Shown piece by piece: positions 1 through 5,417 of a stretch of DNA of 5,417 nt. The translations under genes and the position numbers were made by a program. The notes beneath the pieces are model-generated. The model worked only from the letters and a program-made list of their open reading frames with translations. It was not told the origin of the DNA and ran no database searches. Source of the DNA: Actinomycetes bacterium (lineage in GTDB: Bacteria > Actinomycetota > Acidimicrobiia > Spongiisociales > UBA5794); contig JAMBLH010000240.1 of the NCBI GenBank assembly GCA_023336875.1, forward strand, positions 1 through 5,417, read 5' to 3'. Within the stretch, counting starts at the first letter, position 1. Every line of letters begins with the position of its first letter.

Positions 1-2
1 AT

Positions 3-911
3 ACGAACCACACGGACACGAGTCTGCCGAGCACATCTGTCGGCTCCTATCAGGGTGCCTTTGGTGTCGGGGAGTGGGGATTGCTGACAGGCGTCGCCCT
101 TATCTGGGGTTCGTCGTTCGTGTTCATGGCGATTGGACTCGACGCGTTCAATCCGGGGGTCGTCACGCTCGCCCGTGTCGGTCTTGGGGCCATGACGCTG
201 GCGCTGATTCCAAAGGCACGAGCTGGCATCGATCGCCAGGACAGGAAAAGGGTGTTTGTGCTGGGGATCATCTGGATCGGCATCCCCCTCATGATCTTCC
301 CCATTGCTCAGCAGTGGATCAACTCATCGGTCGCTGGCATGCTGAACGGGGCCGTGCCCATCACCTCTGCGGTGTTCGCCACCATCCTTCTGAGGCGACT
401 CCCCGGATGGCGGCAACTGCTCGGCATTGGCATCGGTTTCATTGGAATCCTCGCCATCTCAGCTCCAGGACTGGCGGAGTCCTCAGGCACGGCCCTGGGT
501 ACGATGCTCGTCGTGGCAGCTGTTGTGCTCTACGGCCTATCAACGAACCTCGCGGTCCCACTGCAACAGAAATACGGAGCGTTGCCGGTGTTACTCAATG
601 CTCAGTTGGCGGCACTCGTGATCGTTGTCCCGTTCGGTCTGGCCCAGATACCTGGTTCCACATGGGCATGGCCATCTGCGCTTGCCATGATTCCGCTCGG
701 CGTGCTCGGAACGGCGGTCGCGTTCGTTCTCATGACGACGCTCGTCGGGCGAGTTGGTGGGCCAAGAGGATCCGTAGCCATCTACTTTGTCCCAATTGTG
801 GCGATGGTTCTCGGTGTGCTCGTGCGAAATGAGACGATCGTGCCCATTGCCGTTGTGGGAATCGTGCTGGTTCTCGTCGGTGCGTGGATTACCAGTCGCA
901 AGGAGAGCTGA
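3..911 (+). CDS. EamA/DMT-superfamily permease (5' end probably outside the window)
   Basis: Inner-membrane transporter of the drug/metabolite transporter superfamily. Members usually export amino acids, metabolites or drugs; the substrate cannot be read here. From the TTG at 81 there are 276 residues, almost all hydrophobic, in two EamA-like halves that suggest about ten membrane helices. The first half opens with the family-typical ALIWGSSF and includes the helix SSVAGMLNGAVPI. The second half runs from about residue 138 (GTMLVVAAVVLYG) and includes RVGGPRGSVAIYFVPIVAM followed by a short loop with NET, matching the helix 9 to 10 region of the family. The frame has no stop back to base 3 and adds 26 residues, ending in GVGEWG. 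A Gly-Glu-Trp just before the first helix fits a real N-terminal tail, so the start is probably upstream of the window. The alternative is TTG 81, which has a GGGGAG-like site at 69-74. The next gene starts 18 bp downstream on the same strand. Family sure; start uncertain. Confidence 0.88.
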   Translation, partial: TNHTDTSLPSTSVGSYQGAFGVGEWGLLTGVALIWGSSFVFMAIGLDAFNPGVVTLARVGLGAMTLALIPKARAGIDRQDRKRVFVLGIIWIGIPLMIFPIAQQWINSSVAGMLNGAVPITSAVFATILLRRLPGWRQLLGIGIGFIGILAISAPGLAESSGTALGTMLVVAAVVLYGLSTNLAVPLQQKYGALPVLLNAQLAALVIVVPFGLAQIPGSTWAWPSALAMIPLGVLGTAVAFVLMTTLVGRVGGPRGSVAIYFVPIVAMVLGVLVRNETIVPIAVVGIVLVLVGAWITSRKES

Positions 912-929
912 CATCGGTATCGTCCCAGA

Positions 930-1139
930 ATGATCCCGATTCTGACGGGGCTCGCCGCCGGTGGACTTCACGTATTCTCTGGCGTTGACCATCTTGCCGC
1001 CCTAGCTCCCGCGGCGGTTGAGAACCCTTCGAACGCGACAACGACAGGCATGTACTGGGGATTTGGGCACGGAATCGGTGTGCTCATCATCGGTGGTATC
1101 GGGCTCATCCTGCGTGAATACATTGATCTCCAGCAGTGA
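930..1139 (+). pseudogene. N-terminal fragment of a nickel/cobalt permease-like membrane protein
   Basis: The 69 residues resemble the start of the polytopic UreH/NicO-like group of predicted nickel or cobalt permeases. LHVFSGVDHLAALAP is the metal-site-like H-x5-DH segment in the first helix, and YWGFGHGIGVLIIGG is the second conserved block, with the WG-GHG signature. As I recall the family, full proteins have about six helices and about 200 residues, so this covers roughly the first third. A TGA ends the frame at 1137-1139. Weak traces of a continuation appear after it: SGWAG in the same frame (1140-1154), a hydrophobic LVWIVVSW in another frame (1150-1173), and AVLRTA back in the first frame (1173-1190). 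This is what one stop plus two frameshifts in a former third helix would leave. The trace then runs into the 3' end of msrB on the other strand. No good ribosome binding site precedes the ATG. It could instead be a translated two-helix mini-protein. Family moderately sure; decay inferred. Confidence 0.6.
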
Positions 1140-1188
1140 TCCGGTTGGGCTGGTATGGATCGTCGTGTCCTGGCCGTTCTGAGGACGG

Positions 1189-1593
1189 CTACGAGGCCTC
1201 GTCCTCATCCATATCGAGACTGAGCGACGCAGAGTTCATGCAGTACCGAAGCCCTGTCGATCCGGGGCCGTCAGGAAACACGTGCCCAAGGTGCGCACCG
1301 CAGTTGCCGCACTGGCTCTCGGTGCGAACCATCCCGAGGGAACTGTCCGAATGCTCTGTCACGTGTGCGCCGTCGAGTGGGGCCGTGAAACTCGGCCACC
1401 CGGTGCCGGAGTCGTACTTGGTCTCTGACGAGAATAAAGGTTCTCCGCACACGACACAGTTGTATGTCCCTGATCGCTTTTCGTCCCAGTACTTGCCGGA
1501 GAAGGCTGGTTCGGTCCCCGCCTCCTGGGTCACGTGAAACTGCTCAGAAGTGAGCTTGTCCGCCAGATCTGATGTGTCGTTGGGTTCAGTCAT
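1189..1593 (-). CDS. msrB: Peptide-methionine (R)-S-oxide reductase MsrB
   Basis: Cytoplasmic repair enzyme that reduces methionine-R-sulfoxide in oxidised proteins back to methionine. The 134-residue length is normal for a single-domain MsrB. The zinc-site cysteines are C46/C49 (CVVC) and C95/C98 (CGNC). The family core [11 protein letters not shown] lies at about 59-69, GHVFPDGP at about 103-110, and the catalytic cysteine is C118 in RYCMNSASL. These five are the only cysteines, so there is no spare resolving cysteine and this should be a one-Cys type, recycled by an external thiol or thioredoxin-like partner. Methionine replaces the more common isoleucine after the catalytic Cys-containing RYC. 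The C-terminal tail is acidic (DMDEDEAS). The ATG at 1593 gives a natural N-terminus, although no strong Shine-Dalgarno is seen before it. The gene follows the reductase gene by 52 bp in the same direction and converges on the permease fragment. Confidence 0.96.
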   Translation of the reverse strand: MTEPNDTSDLADKLTSEQFHVTQEAGTEPAFSGKYWDEKRSGTYNCVVCGEPLFSSETKYDSGTGWPSFTAPLDGAHVTEHSDSSLGMVRTESQCGNCGAHLGHVFPDGPGSTGLRYCMNSASLSLDMDEDEAS

Positions 1594-1645
1594 GCCGTAA
1601 GCGTACTGGCGAGATCACGGTCGAGCGACGAAGTTCTCGACGCGC

Positions 1646-2677
1646 TCAGTTGCGCGGCTTCACGTACTCCCATGAGACGAGGTCGTTTGCGGTTTCGACG
1701 ATGGATGTATCCATGTCCCTGAACTCCATCCCGAGTTCGTCCTGGATCTTGGAAGTGTCAAGTGTGAGCGTTCTTCCGAGGTTCGTTTCGATGAACGCTC
1801 GAGATCCGGGTTGCTGGAATCGAGCAAGTTGTTTCACGATGGCTGATGCAAGATTCGAGGTCAGGCTCATCTTTGGCAACCTGTAGGTTTCGAACCCGTT
1901 CTCTCTCAGCACGTCAACATTGCGCTGCATCGATACAAGCTCGTTCGAGCAGATGTAGCGGCCAGAGGCGTCGGGATTCTCTGCGGCTCGCACATGGGCC
2001 TCGGCAACGTCTCTGACATCGACATAGGGAAACGTCAGGTCGATGATTGCTGGGTATACGCCCCCGTTGAGCAGATCGGCGATCACTCTGCTCGTCGTAC
2101 TCAGGCCAGACCCGATCGATGGCCCGATGACACCCGTTGGATTGATGACGACGAGATCGAACGAGGGGGAATCGGACTCAACGAAATCCCATGCGGCCCG
2201 TTCCGCCAACGTCTTGCTGTAGTGGTACGGATTACGGGTCAGAGAGGACTTCGTGTTCCAATCGGCCTCTGTGTAAACCCGATCCTCCGGTTGGTCCGTG
2301 ATGGCTGCTGCCGATGATGTCAGAACCACCCTCTTGACGCCTGTAGCGTTCGCAGCCGTGAGGACGATGTTTGTCCCGATCAGCGCAGGATCAACGAGAT
2401 CGCGCTGCGGGTTCTCGACATCGATGACATAGGGGCTCGCTACATGTATGACGACGTCGCATCCCTCGAAGGCTTCGGCGAATCCGTCGCTGCTCAACAG
2501 ATCTGCCCTGAACAGCCGAAGCCTCTCAGGCGCCCCGCTGAGTTCCAGAAGCGGAGCGACCTTGTCTTCGTTCTCGGGGTCTCGCACGGTGCCGTGAACC
2601 GTGTAGCCATGGTCGAGCAGAACCTTCACGACCTCCGATCCGATGAATCCGGTCGCGCCGGTAACCGCCATCCTCAT
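1646..2677 (-). CDS. Extended SDR, dihydroflavonol-4-reductase-like NAD(P)-dependent oxidoreductase
   Basis: Predicted cytosolic NAD(P)H-dependent reductase or dehydrogenase of 343 residues, normal for the DFR-like branch of extended short-chain dehydrogenases. TGATGFIG at residues 6-13 is the glycine-rich dinucleotide loop; RADL (57-60) and IHVASP (77-82) line the cofactor side. LTSSAA (119-124) carries the catalytic serine, YHYSK (151-155) is the YxxxK active site, and INPTGVIGP (178-186) and YVDVRDVAEAHV (218-229) are conserved blocks of the family. Bacterial members act on varied aldehydes, ketones or sugar-like substrates, so the substrate is unknown. I place the start at 2677 because GGAG lies 8 nt upstream and MRMAVTGATG begins at the expected point. 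The frame stays open to a further start at 2758, but that would add 27 residues with no family likeness. It lies 132 bp after the secreted-protein gene and 52 bp before msrB, so it is probably cotranscribed with msrB. Confidence 0.93.
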   Translation of the reverse strand: MRMAVTGATGFIGSEVVKVLLDHGYTVHGTVRDPENEDKVAPLLELSGAPERLRLFRADLLSSDGFAEAFEGCDVVIHVASPYVIDVENPQRDLVDPALIGTNIVLTAANATGVKRVVLTSSAAAITDQPEDRVYTEADWNTKSSLTRNPYHYSKTLAERAAWDFVESDSPSFDLVVINPTGVIGPSIGSGLSTTSRVIADLLNGGVYPAIIDLTFPYVDVRDVAEAHVRAAENPDASGRYICSNELVSMQRNVDVLRENGFETYRLPKMSLTSNLASAIVKQLARFQQPGSRAFIETNLGRTLTLDTSKIQDELGMEFRDMDTSIVETANDLVSWEYVKPRN

Positions 2678-2685
2678 GATGAAAT

Positions 2686-2689
2686 CTCC
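2686..2689 (-). promoter_or_regulatory. Ribosome binding site that fixes the SDR gene start
   Basis: The - strand reads GGAG, then 8 nt, then the ATG at 2677. This spacing is good and favours 2677 over the in-frame upstream start at 2758. Confidence 0.65.
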
Positions 2690-2742
2690 AGAGTGTTGCT
2701 TCGGTCGTTTATCTGGCAGAATCCTACGACAACAGACAAGCG

Positions 2743-2765
2743 GCAAACCCCCGCCCACGGTTTGC
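2743..2765 (-). terminator. Hairpin between the secreted-protein gene and the SDR gene (possible weak terminator)
   Basis: GCAAACC at 2743-2749 and GGTTTGC at 2759-2765 form a perfect 7-bp stem with a 9-nt loop, 45 bp past the stop of the secreted-protein gene. A second small hairpin (CAGCG, GAG, CGCTG at 2794-2806) sits just after that stop. Neither is followed by a clean T run on the - strand; only a loosely T-rich stretch follows (CTTGTCTGTTGT). It may end the upstream transcript or merely stabilise it. Confidence 0.3.
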
Positions 2766-2809
2766 GGTCGGTGAGTCTGCCGCCTGTGTACTACAGCGGA
2801 GCGCTGGTC

Positions 2810-3187
2810 CTAGCCGCCGGTGCTGAAGTGGTGACAGGCATATGGGCCTGTACCGACGCCGCTGAGATCGTGGTAAGGCTCGCCATTGTCGGTCGCACAC
2901 GGTTGCCCGTTGTATACGTCGGCCGAGAGGAGTATCTCACTACCGAGAAAGGCGGAGCCATTCTTGGTGAACACCTTGATATTCGTGGACTTGGCTGACG
3001 TCGACTTCTTGCCCGGCGATGCGCAATGTGTCCAGTCGTTGGGTCCGGCATTGAAGCAGGTCCAACCAGCCTGAGCCAGCTGGTCGGCCGAGTGGCCTCC
3101 GCTTCCGCGTCCGCCTGCAACCGCTGCCGGGGCGAGTACGAGCATCAGTGCTGCCACCAAGCTCATGGTTGTCAATAGTTTCTTCAT
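2810..3187 (-). CDS. Small secreted four-cysteine protein of unknown function
   Basis: The 125 residues start with a clear Sec signal peptide: MKKLL, a hydrophobic core to about residue 19, then PAAVA with likely cleavage after A24. The mature part of about 100 residues has four cysteines (C44, C55, C97, C118), enough for two disulfides. Its recognisable blocks are GWTCFNAGPNDWTHC (41-55), FLGSEILLSADVYNGQPC (80-97) and YACHHF (116-121). From memory, similar short secreted proteins with WTCFN, FLGTEIL-type and ACHHF blocks occur in several bacterial phyla without an assigned function; I cannot name a domain. No lipobox, transmembrane segment beyond the signal, or enzyme motif is seen. GGAGG at 3196-3200 lies 8 nt before the ATG, which makes the start secure. 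It follows the DUF4242 gene by only 53 bp with no visible promoter, so the two are probably cotranscribed. A role in binding metal or another extracellular ligand is a guess based only on that neighbour. Confidence 0.87.
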   Translation of the reverse strand: MKKLLTTMSLVAALMLVLAPAAVAGGRGSGGHSADQLAQAGWTCFNAGPNDWTHCASPGKKSTSAKSTNIKVFTKNGSAFLGSEILLSADVYNGQPCATDNGEPYHDLSGVGTGPYACHHFSTGG

Positions 3188-3240
3188 TCGAATTGCCTCC
3201 GTTCGTGGGCACCCGCTGATGCCGTTGCGTCTCGTCGTGT

Positions 3241-3492
3241 TCAGCTGTGCTCTGAGACGGGGTAGATCGCGTCCGCGACCAATCCGTGCGCTTCGCGATG
3301 GACGGTGATTGCTGCTTCTGCGTCGTCTGCTTCGACCAGGCAGAAGATCTTCCCTGCGTCCTCGTCCACCCAGTAACGGAGATAGCTCACTCCGTACTTG
3401 GTTTGGGTCTCAAGATCCGCCCTGTGCGCTTCCGCAACATCGGCAGCAGACACCCCACCCTCAATCGTGTGCATGTCCATGAACAGTGACAT
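3241..3492 (-). CDS. DUF4242 protein, SCO4226-type nickel-binding family
   Basis: An 83-residue soluble protein closely matching the DUF4242 pattern: MDMHTIEGG (5-13), then VAEAHRADLETQTKYGV (19-35), YLRYWVDEDAGKIFCLVEA (37-55) and VHREAHGLVADAI (64-76). The Streptomyces coelicolor member SCO4226 is known as a nickel-binding protein with a small ferredoxin-like alpha+beta fold. Potential metal ligands visible here are H8, H23, H65, H69, H82 and several acidic residues, but I cannot say which bind. The length is typical for the stand-alone form and there is no signal peptide, so it is cytoplasmic. A very strong Shine-Dalgarno, GAGGAGG at 3498-3504, lies 5 nt before the ATG. It sits between the LuxR-type regulator (118 bp upstream) and the secreted four-cysteine protein (53 bp downstream), all on the same strand. 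Family call strong; actual nickel binding in this protein is inferred. Confidence 0.92.
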   Translation of the reverse strand: MSLFMDMHTIEGGVSAADVAEAHRADLETQTKYGVSYLRYWVDEDAGKIFCLVEADDAEAAITVHREAHGLVADAIYPVSEHS

Positions 3493-3497
3493 TCAGG

Positions 3498-3504
3498 CCT
3501 CCTC
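3498..3504 (-). promoter_or_regulatory. Strong ribosome binding site of the DUF4242 gene
   Basis: The - strand reads GAGGAGG, then 5 nt, then ATG at 3492. It is the best Shine-Dalgarno in the window and suggests efficient translation of this small protein. Confidence 0.7.
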
Positions 3505-3585
3505 GACTCGTCTTCGGTCATTGAGGCGAACGTATCTGCGATGGCACACGGGGTCATGGGGGAGAGATACCTATATGCAGCTGAA

Positions 3586-3595
3586 TGGGTACCCA
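3586..3595. other. 10-bp perfect palindrome upstream of the DUF4242 gene
   Basis: TGGGTACCCA sits in the 118-bp gap between the regulator stop and the DUF4242 start, about 94 bp before the ATG. A LuxR-type dimer binds dyads, so it could be an operator, but a single 10-bp palindrome can also arise by chance and no second copy was noticed in the window. Confidence 0.25.
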
Positions 3596-3610
3596 GATAT
3601 GGTGGGTTGT

Positions 3611-5417
3611 TTAGACGGGGTCGAGGATTCCCCGAAGGCGTGCCGACTCGACGGCAGTCTCTCGATTCGGCACGTCGAGCTTCATCAGGACCGCGGACAC
3701 GTGGTTCTCGACAGTGCGTTGCGAAACGAAGAGTTCGTCTGCAATCTCGGTATTCGTGAGGCCGTGTGCGAGGAGTCTGAGGACTTCATCCTGTCGTGCT
3801 GTCAGCCCCGCGGCATGATTCCTGGTCGTTTGTGACTTCCCGCGAGGCACCGTCACTCCCCGATCGGCGAGCGTCTGCCTGACTCTATTGGCGGTAGCAG
3901 TTGCGCCGAGATCTTCGAAGATCCGAATGGCTTCGATCTGCTCGGTCTCGTCACCGTGCATGAGGGCAAGACCCTCCTCGTAGGGGATTTCGCGTTCGTG
4001 CCAGAACTCAGCGGACTTCTCATATTCGCCCACGATGATCCACCCGTAGAAGTCTGCTGTGCCATCTGGAACCTCGTCGAGCAACCCCAACTTCCACATC
4101 CAGAATGTGAATGCACCGCTGGGCCAGGGAATCCCGAGCGAGATGCCGTCGGCAAGCACGTCCTTGAGCTGGCGAATCATTTCTGGGTCGTCCTCCCCCG
4201 AAAGCCAGAGGTACTCGGCCAGGGCGGCCGCCGCTGTATCGACGATCGTGGCGCCTTCCCCCGGTTGAACCAGCGACCACATTGCAAGAATGCCAGCACG
4301 AGCCTCGGAGCTCCCGCGCCTGGCTTGGATTGTGCCAAGAACACGCTGGGCTATCTGCTCATTGTGGGCGCTCGCTCTGAGTGCTTCGACGGCAGCGTCC
4401 TCTGCGTTGGTCCACTCCCCCTTCCACAGAAGAAACTCGCAGTACATTGCCAAGCTGGAGGCCTCGACCGATCGGATTTCGTACCTTGCTGCACGGTCGC
4501 GAGCTCTCCGTACGAAGTCAGTTGCCCTCGACATGTCGCGCACGTCGCCGTACATCCCTGCCATGTTCGAAAGTGCCCTCACCTCCCCCCAATGGTCGCC
4601 TGCGTCCTGAGAGCGGCGGAGACTCTCCTCCATCAGCGTCATTCCCGCCGCGTCACCACGACTGAAGATGAGGTGAGCCTTGACGTTGAGCGCGTTAGTG
4701 ATCGTCTCGAAATCACCGACTTCCTCGGCAACCGAGATAGCTCGGTCGACAAGGGGCAGAACGGCATCATCTCTATCCGTGTAGAAGAACTCGAGATACG
4801 CAAGATGGCTGAGTGCTCTCCCGAGGTCGGAGCTGGGACCGTACGGTTCGAGGAGTGTGATCGCTTCCGTCGCGTGTGCCATTGCCTCGGTAGGTCGCGC
4901 GTGGGAAGCATTGGCGCGCCCCGCGAGGCTGAGCGTACGCGCGAGCTGACGGTCATCTTGCTGCATTCGAAGACAGGCGATCGCCCTTTCGAAGAGGTCT
5001 AGGCTCTCTTCGTTGTCGGTGAGGTATTCCTGCGTTGCCCAGTCGTGCAACGCGGCTGCTTGTTCGACGAGCTCGAGCTTGTCGAGATAGGGTTCGAGCG
5101 TACGAAAGTGTGCAACAGCCTCGGTCGTGCTTTCGATCTCCATGGCCGCTCTGGCAGCCAGCGGAACAAACTTGACGAGTGCATCTATGTCGCCAGCTTC
5201 GGTCGCATGGTGTACGAGTCTGGCCGGTTCGCTCGAATCTCGGAGCAGATCGAGGATCTGCTGATTGAAACGTCGCCGCTCGACGTCGGACAATGATGCC
5301 TCCACTGCGCGACGCTGAAGATCATGAGGGAACGAAAGCGTTGTGACGTCCGTGACGAGCAGGCCCTGTCGCAGACCCTCGGTGAGGGCATCCTCTGTTG
5401 GCGATGCAATTGCATCG
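3611..5417 (-). CDS. Large LuxR-family (LAL/MalT-like) transcriptional regulator, 5' end cut by the window
   Basis: DNA-binding regulator; 601 C-terminal residues are visible. The last 65 (about 537-601) are a LuxR/GerE helix-turn-helix: GLTARQDEVLRLLAHGLT, then NTEIADELFVSQRTVENH and the dimer-side VLMKLDVPNR. Before it lies a long alpha-helical region of TPR-like repeats, roughly 95-350, with pairs such as SLDLFERAIACLR and AMAHATEAITLLEP. The N-terminal visible part (LSFPHDLQRRAVEASLSDVERR, split across residues 29-50, then RLVHHATEAGD) matches the link between the ATPase and TPR parts of large ATP-binding LuxR regulators. The ATPase with its Walker motifs should therefore lie beyond base 5417. 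A GTG at 5305 could be read as a start giving 564 residues, but the frame continues open for 37 more codons with family-like sequence, so that start is false. Such proteins sense a ligand through the TPR region and usually activate nearby genes; the DUF4242 gene begins 118 bp downstream. Ligand and targets unknown. Confidence 0.93.
   Translation of the reverse strand, partial: DAIASPTEDALTEGLRQGLLVTDVTTLSFPHDLQRRAVEASLSDVERRRFNQQILDLLRDSSEPARLVHHATEAGDIDALVKFVPLAARAAMEIESTTEAVAHFRTLEPYLDKLELVEQAAALHDWATQEYLTDNEESLDLFERAIACLRMQQDDRQLARTLSLAGRANASHARPTEAMAHATEAITLLEPYGPSSDLGRALSHLAYLEFFYTDRDDAVLPLVDRAISVAEEVGDFETITNALNVKAHLIFSRGDAAGMTLMEESLRRSQDAGDHWGEVRALSNMAGMYGDVRDMSRATDFVRRARDRAARYEIRSVEASSLAMYCEFLLWKGEWTNAEDAAVEALRASAHNEQIAQRVLGTIQARRGSSEARAGILAMWSLVQPGEGATIVDTAAAALAEYLWLSGEDDPEMIRQLKDVLADGISLGIPWPSGAFTFWMWKLGLLDEVPDGTADFYGWIIVGEYEKSAEFWHEREIPYEEGLALMHGDETEQIEAIRIFEDLGATATANRVRQTLADRGVTVPRGKSQTTRNHAAGLTARQDEVLRLLAHGLTNTEIADELFVSQRTVENHVSAVLMKLDVPNRETAVESARLRGILDPV

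Noticed and set aside
74..832. 252-codon + frame overlapping the permease
   Set aside because: It is a shadow frame rich in Arg, His and Cys with no family likeness; the permease frame gives clear EamA helices.
1171..1191. 7-bp hairpin with one G-T pair at the msrB stop, as a terminator
   Set aside because: There is no T tract on either strand and the stem overlaps the stop codon; too weak to annotate.
1191..1202. 12-bp perfect palindrome ACGAGGCCTCGT
   Set aside because: It lies within the last codons of msrB encoding Glu/Asp/Ala, has no repeat elsewhere, and probably arises by chance.
1136..1537. 133-codon + frame across msrB
   Set aside because: It is antisense to a certain MsrB with all its motifs, and has no recognisable domain.
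1620..1641. 6-bp inverted repeat GTCGAG/CTCGAC in the 52-bp gap between SDR and msrB
   Set aside because: Short stem with a 10-nt loop and no T run; it does not stand out from chance.
2678..2758. Longer N-terminus for the SDR starting at 2758
   Set aside because: The extra 27 residues have no family likeness, and a good GGAG site places the start at 2677.
3956..5002. 348-codon open frame on the + strand, antisense to the regulator
   Set aside because: Its composition shows no domain, it is cysteine- and arginine-rich in the way shadow frames are, and the opposite strand has an unmistakable TPR/HTH protein.
1..5417. Search for tRNA, rRNA, CRISPR repeats, IS ends, phage, toxin-antitoxin or defence genes
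   Set aside because: No matching structures, direct repeats or protein motifs were found by eye on either strand.

Overview
This window carries ordinary bacterial chromosome from a moderately GC-rich organism. Long open shadow frames on the antisense strand and the codon bias toward G/C third positions fit this. The protein styles (a large LuxR regulator with TPR repeats, an SCO4226/DUF4242-type nickel-binding protein, a DMT permease) suggest an actinobacterium, perhaps Acidimicrobiia. That is a judgement from family resemblance, not from a marker gene. No tRNA, rRNA, CRISPR, insertion sequence or phage gene was seen.

Layout. On the + strand, the left end holds an EamA/DMT-type permease whose frame is open to the window edge. 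It is followed 18 bp later by a 69-residue N-terminal fragment of a nickel/cobalt-permease-like membrane protein that looks decayed. Facing these, five genes on the - strand run from right to left: a LuxR-family TPR regulator (5' end outside the window), a DUF4242 nickel-binding-like protein, a small secreted four-cysteine protein of unknown function, an extended SDR of the dihydroflavonol-4-reductase type, and an MsrB methionine sulfoxide reductase.

How the genes may work together. The gaps on the - strand, in transcription order, are 118, 53, 132 and 52 bp. DUF4242 and the secreted protein probably form one small transcription unit, and the SDR and MsrB probably form another. The regulator lies just upstream of the DUF4242 gene and could control it, but the sequence gives no direct proof. 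MsrB implies repair of oxidised methionine. The SDR substrate is unknown. The two nickel-linked families (DUF4242 and the permease fragment) are about 2 kb apart, so a shared metal theme is only a possibility.

The least described items are the secreted four-cysteine protein beside DUF4242, and the broken permease at the convergent junction with msrB. I found no convincing sign of a defence, mobile or otherwise spectacular new system.
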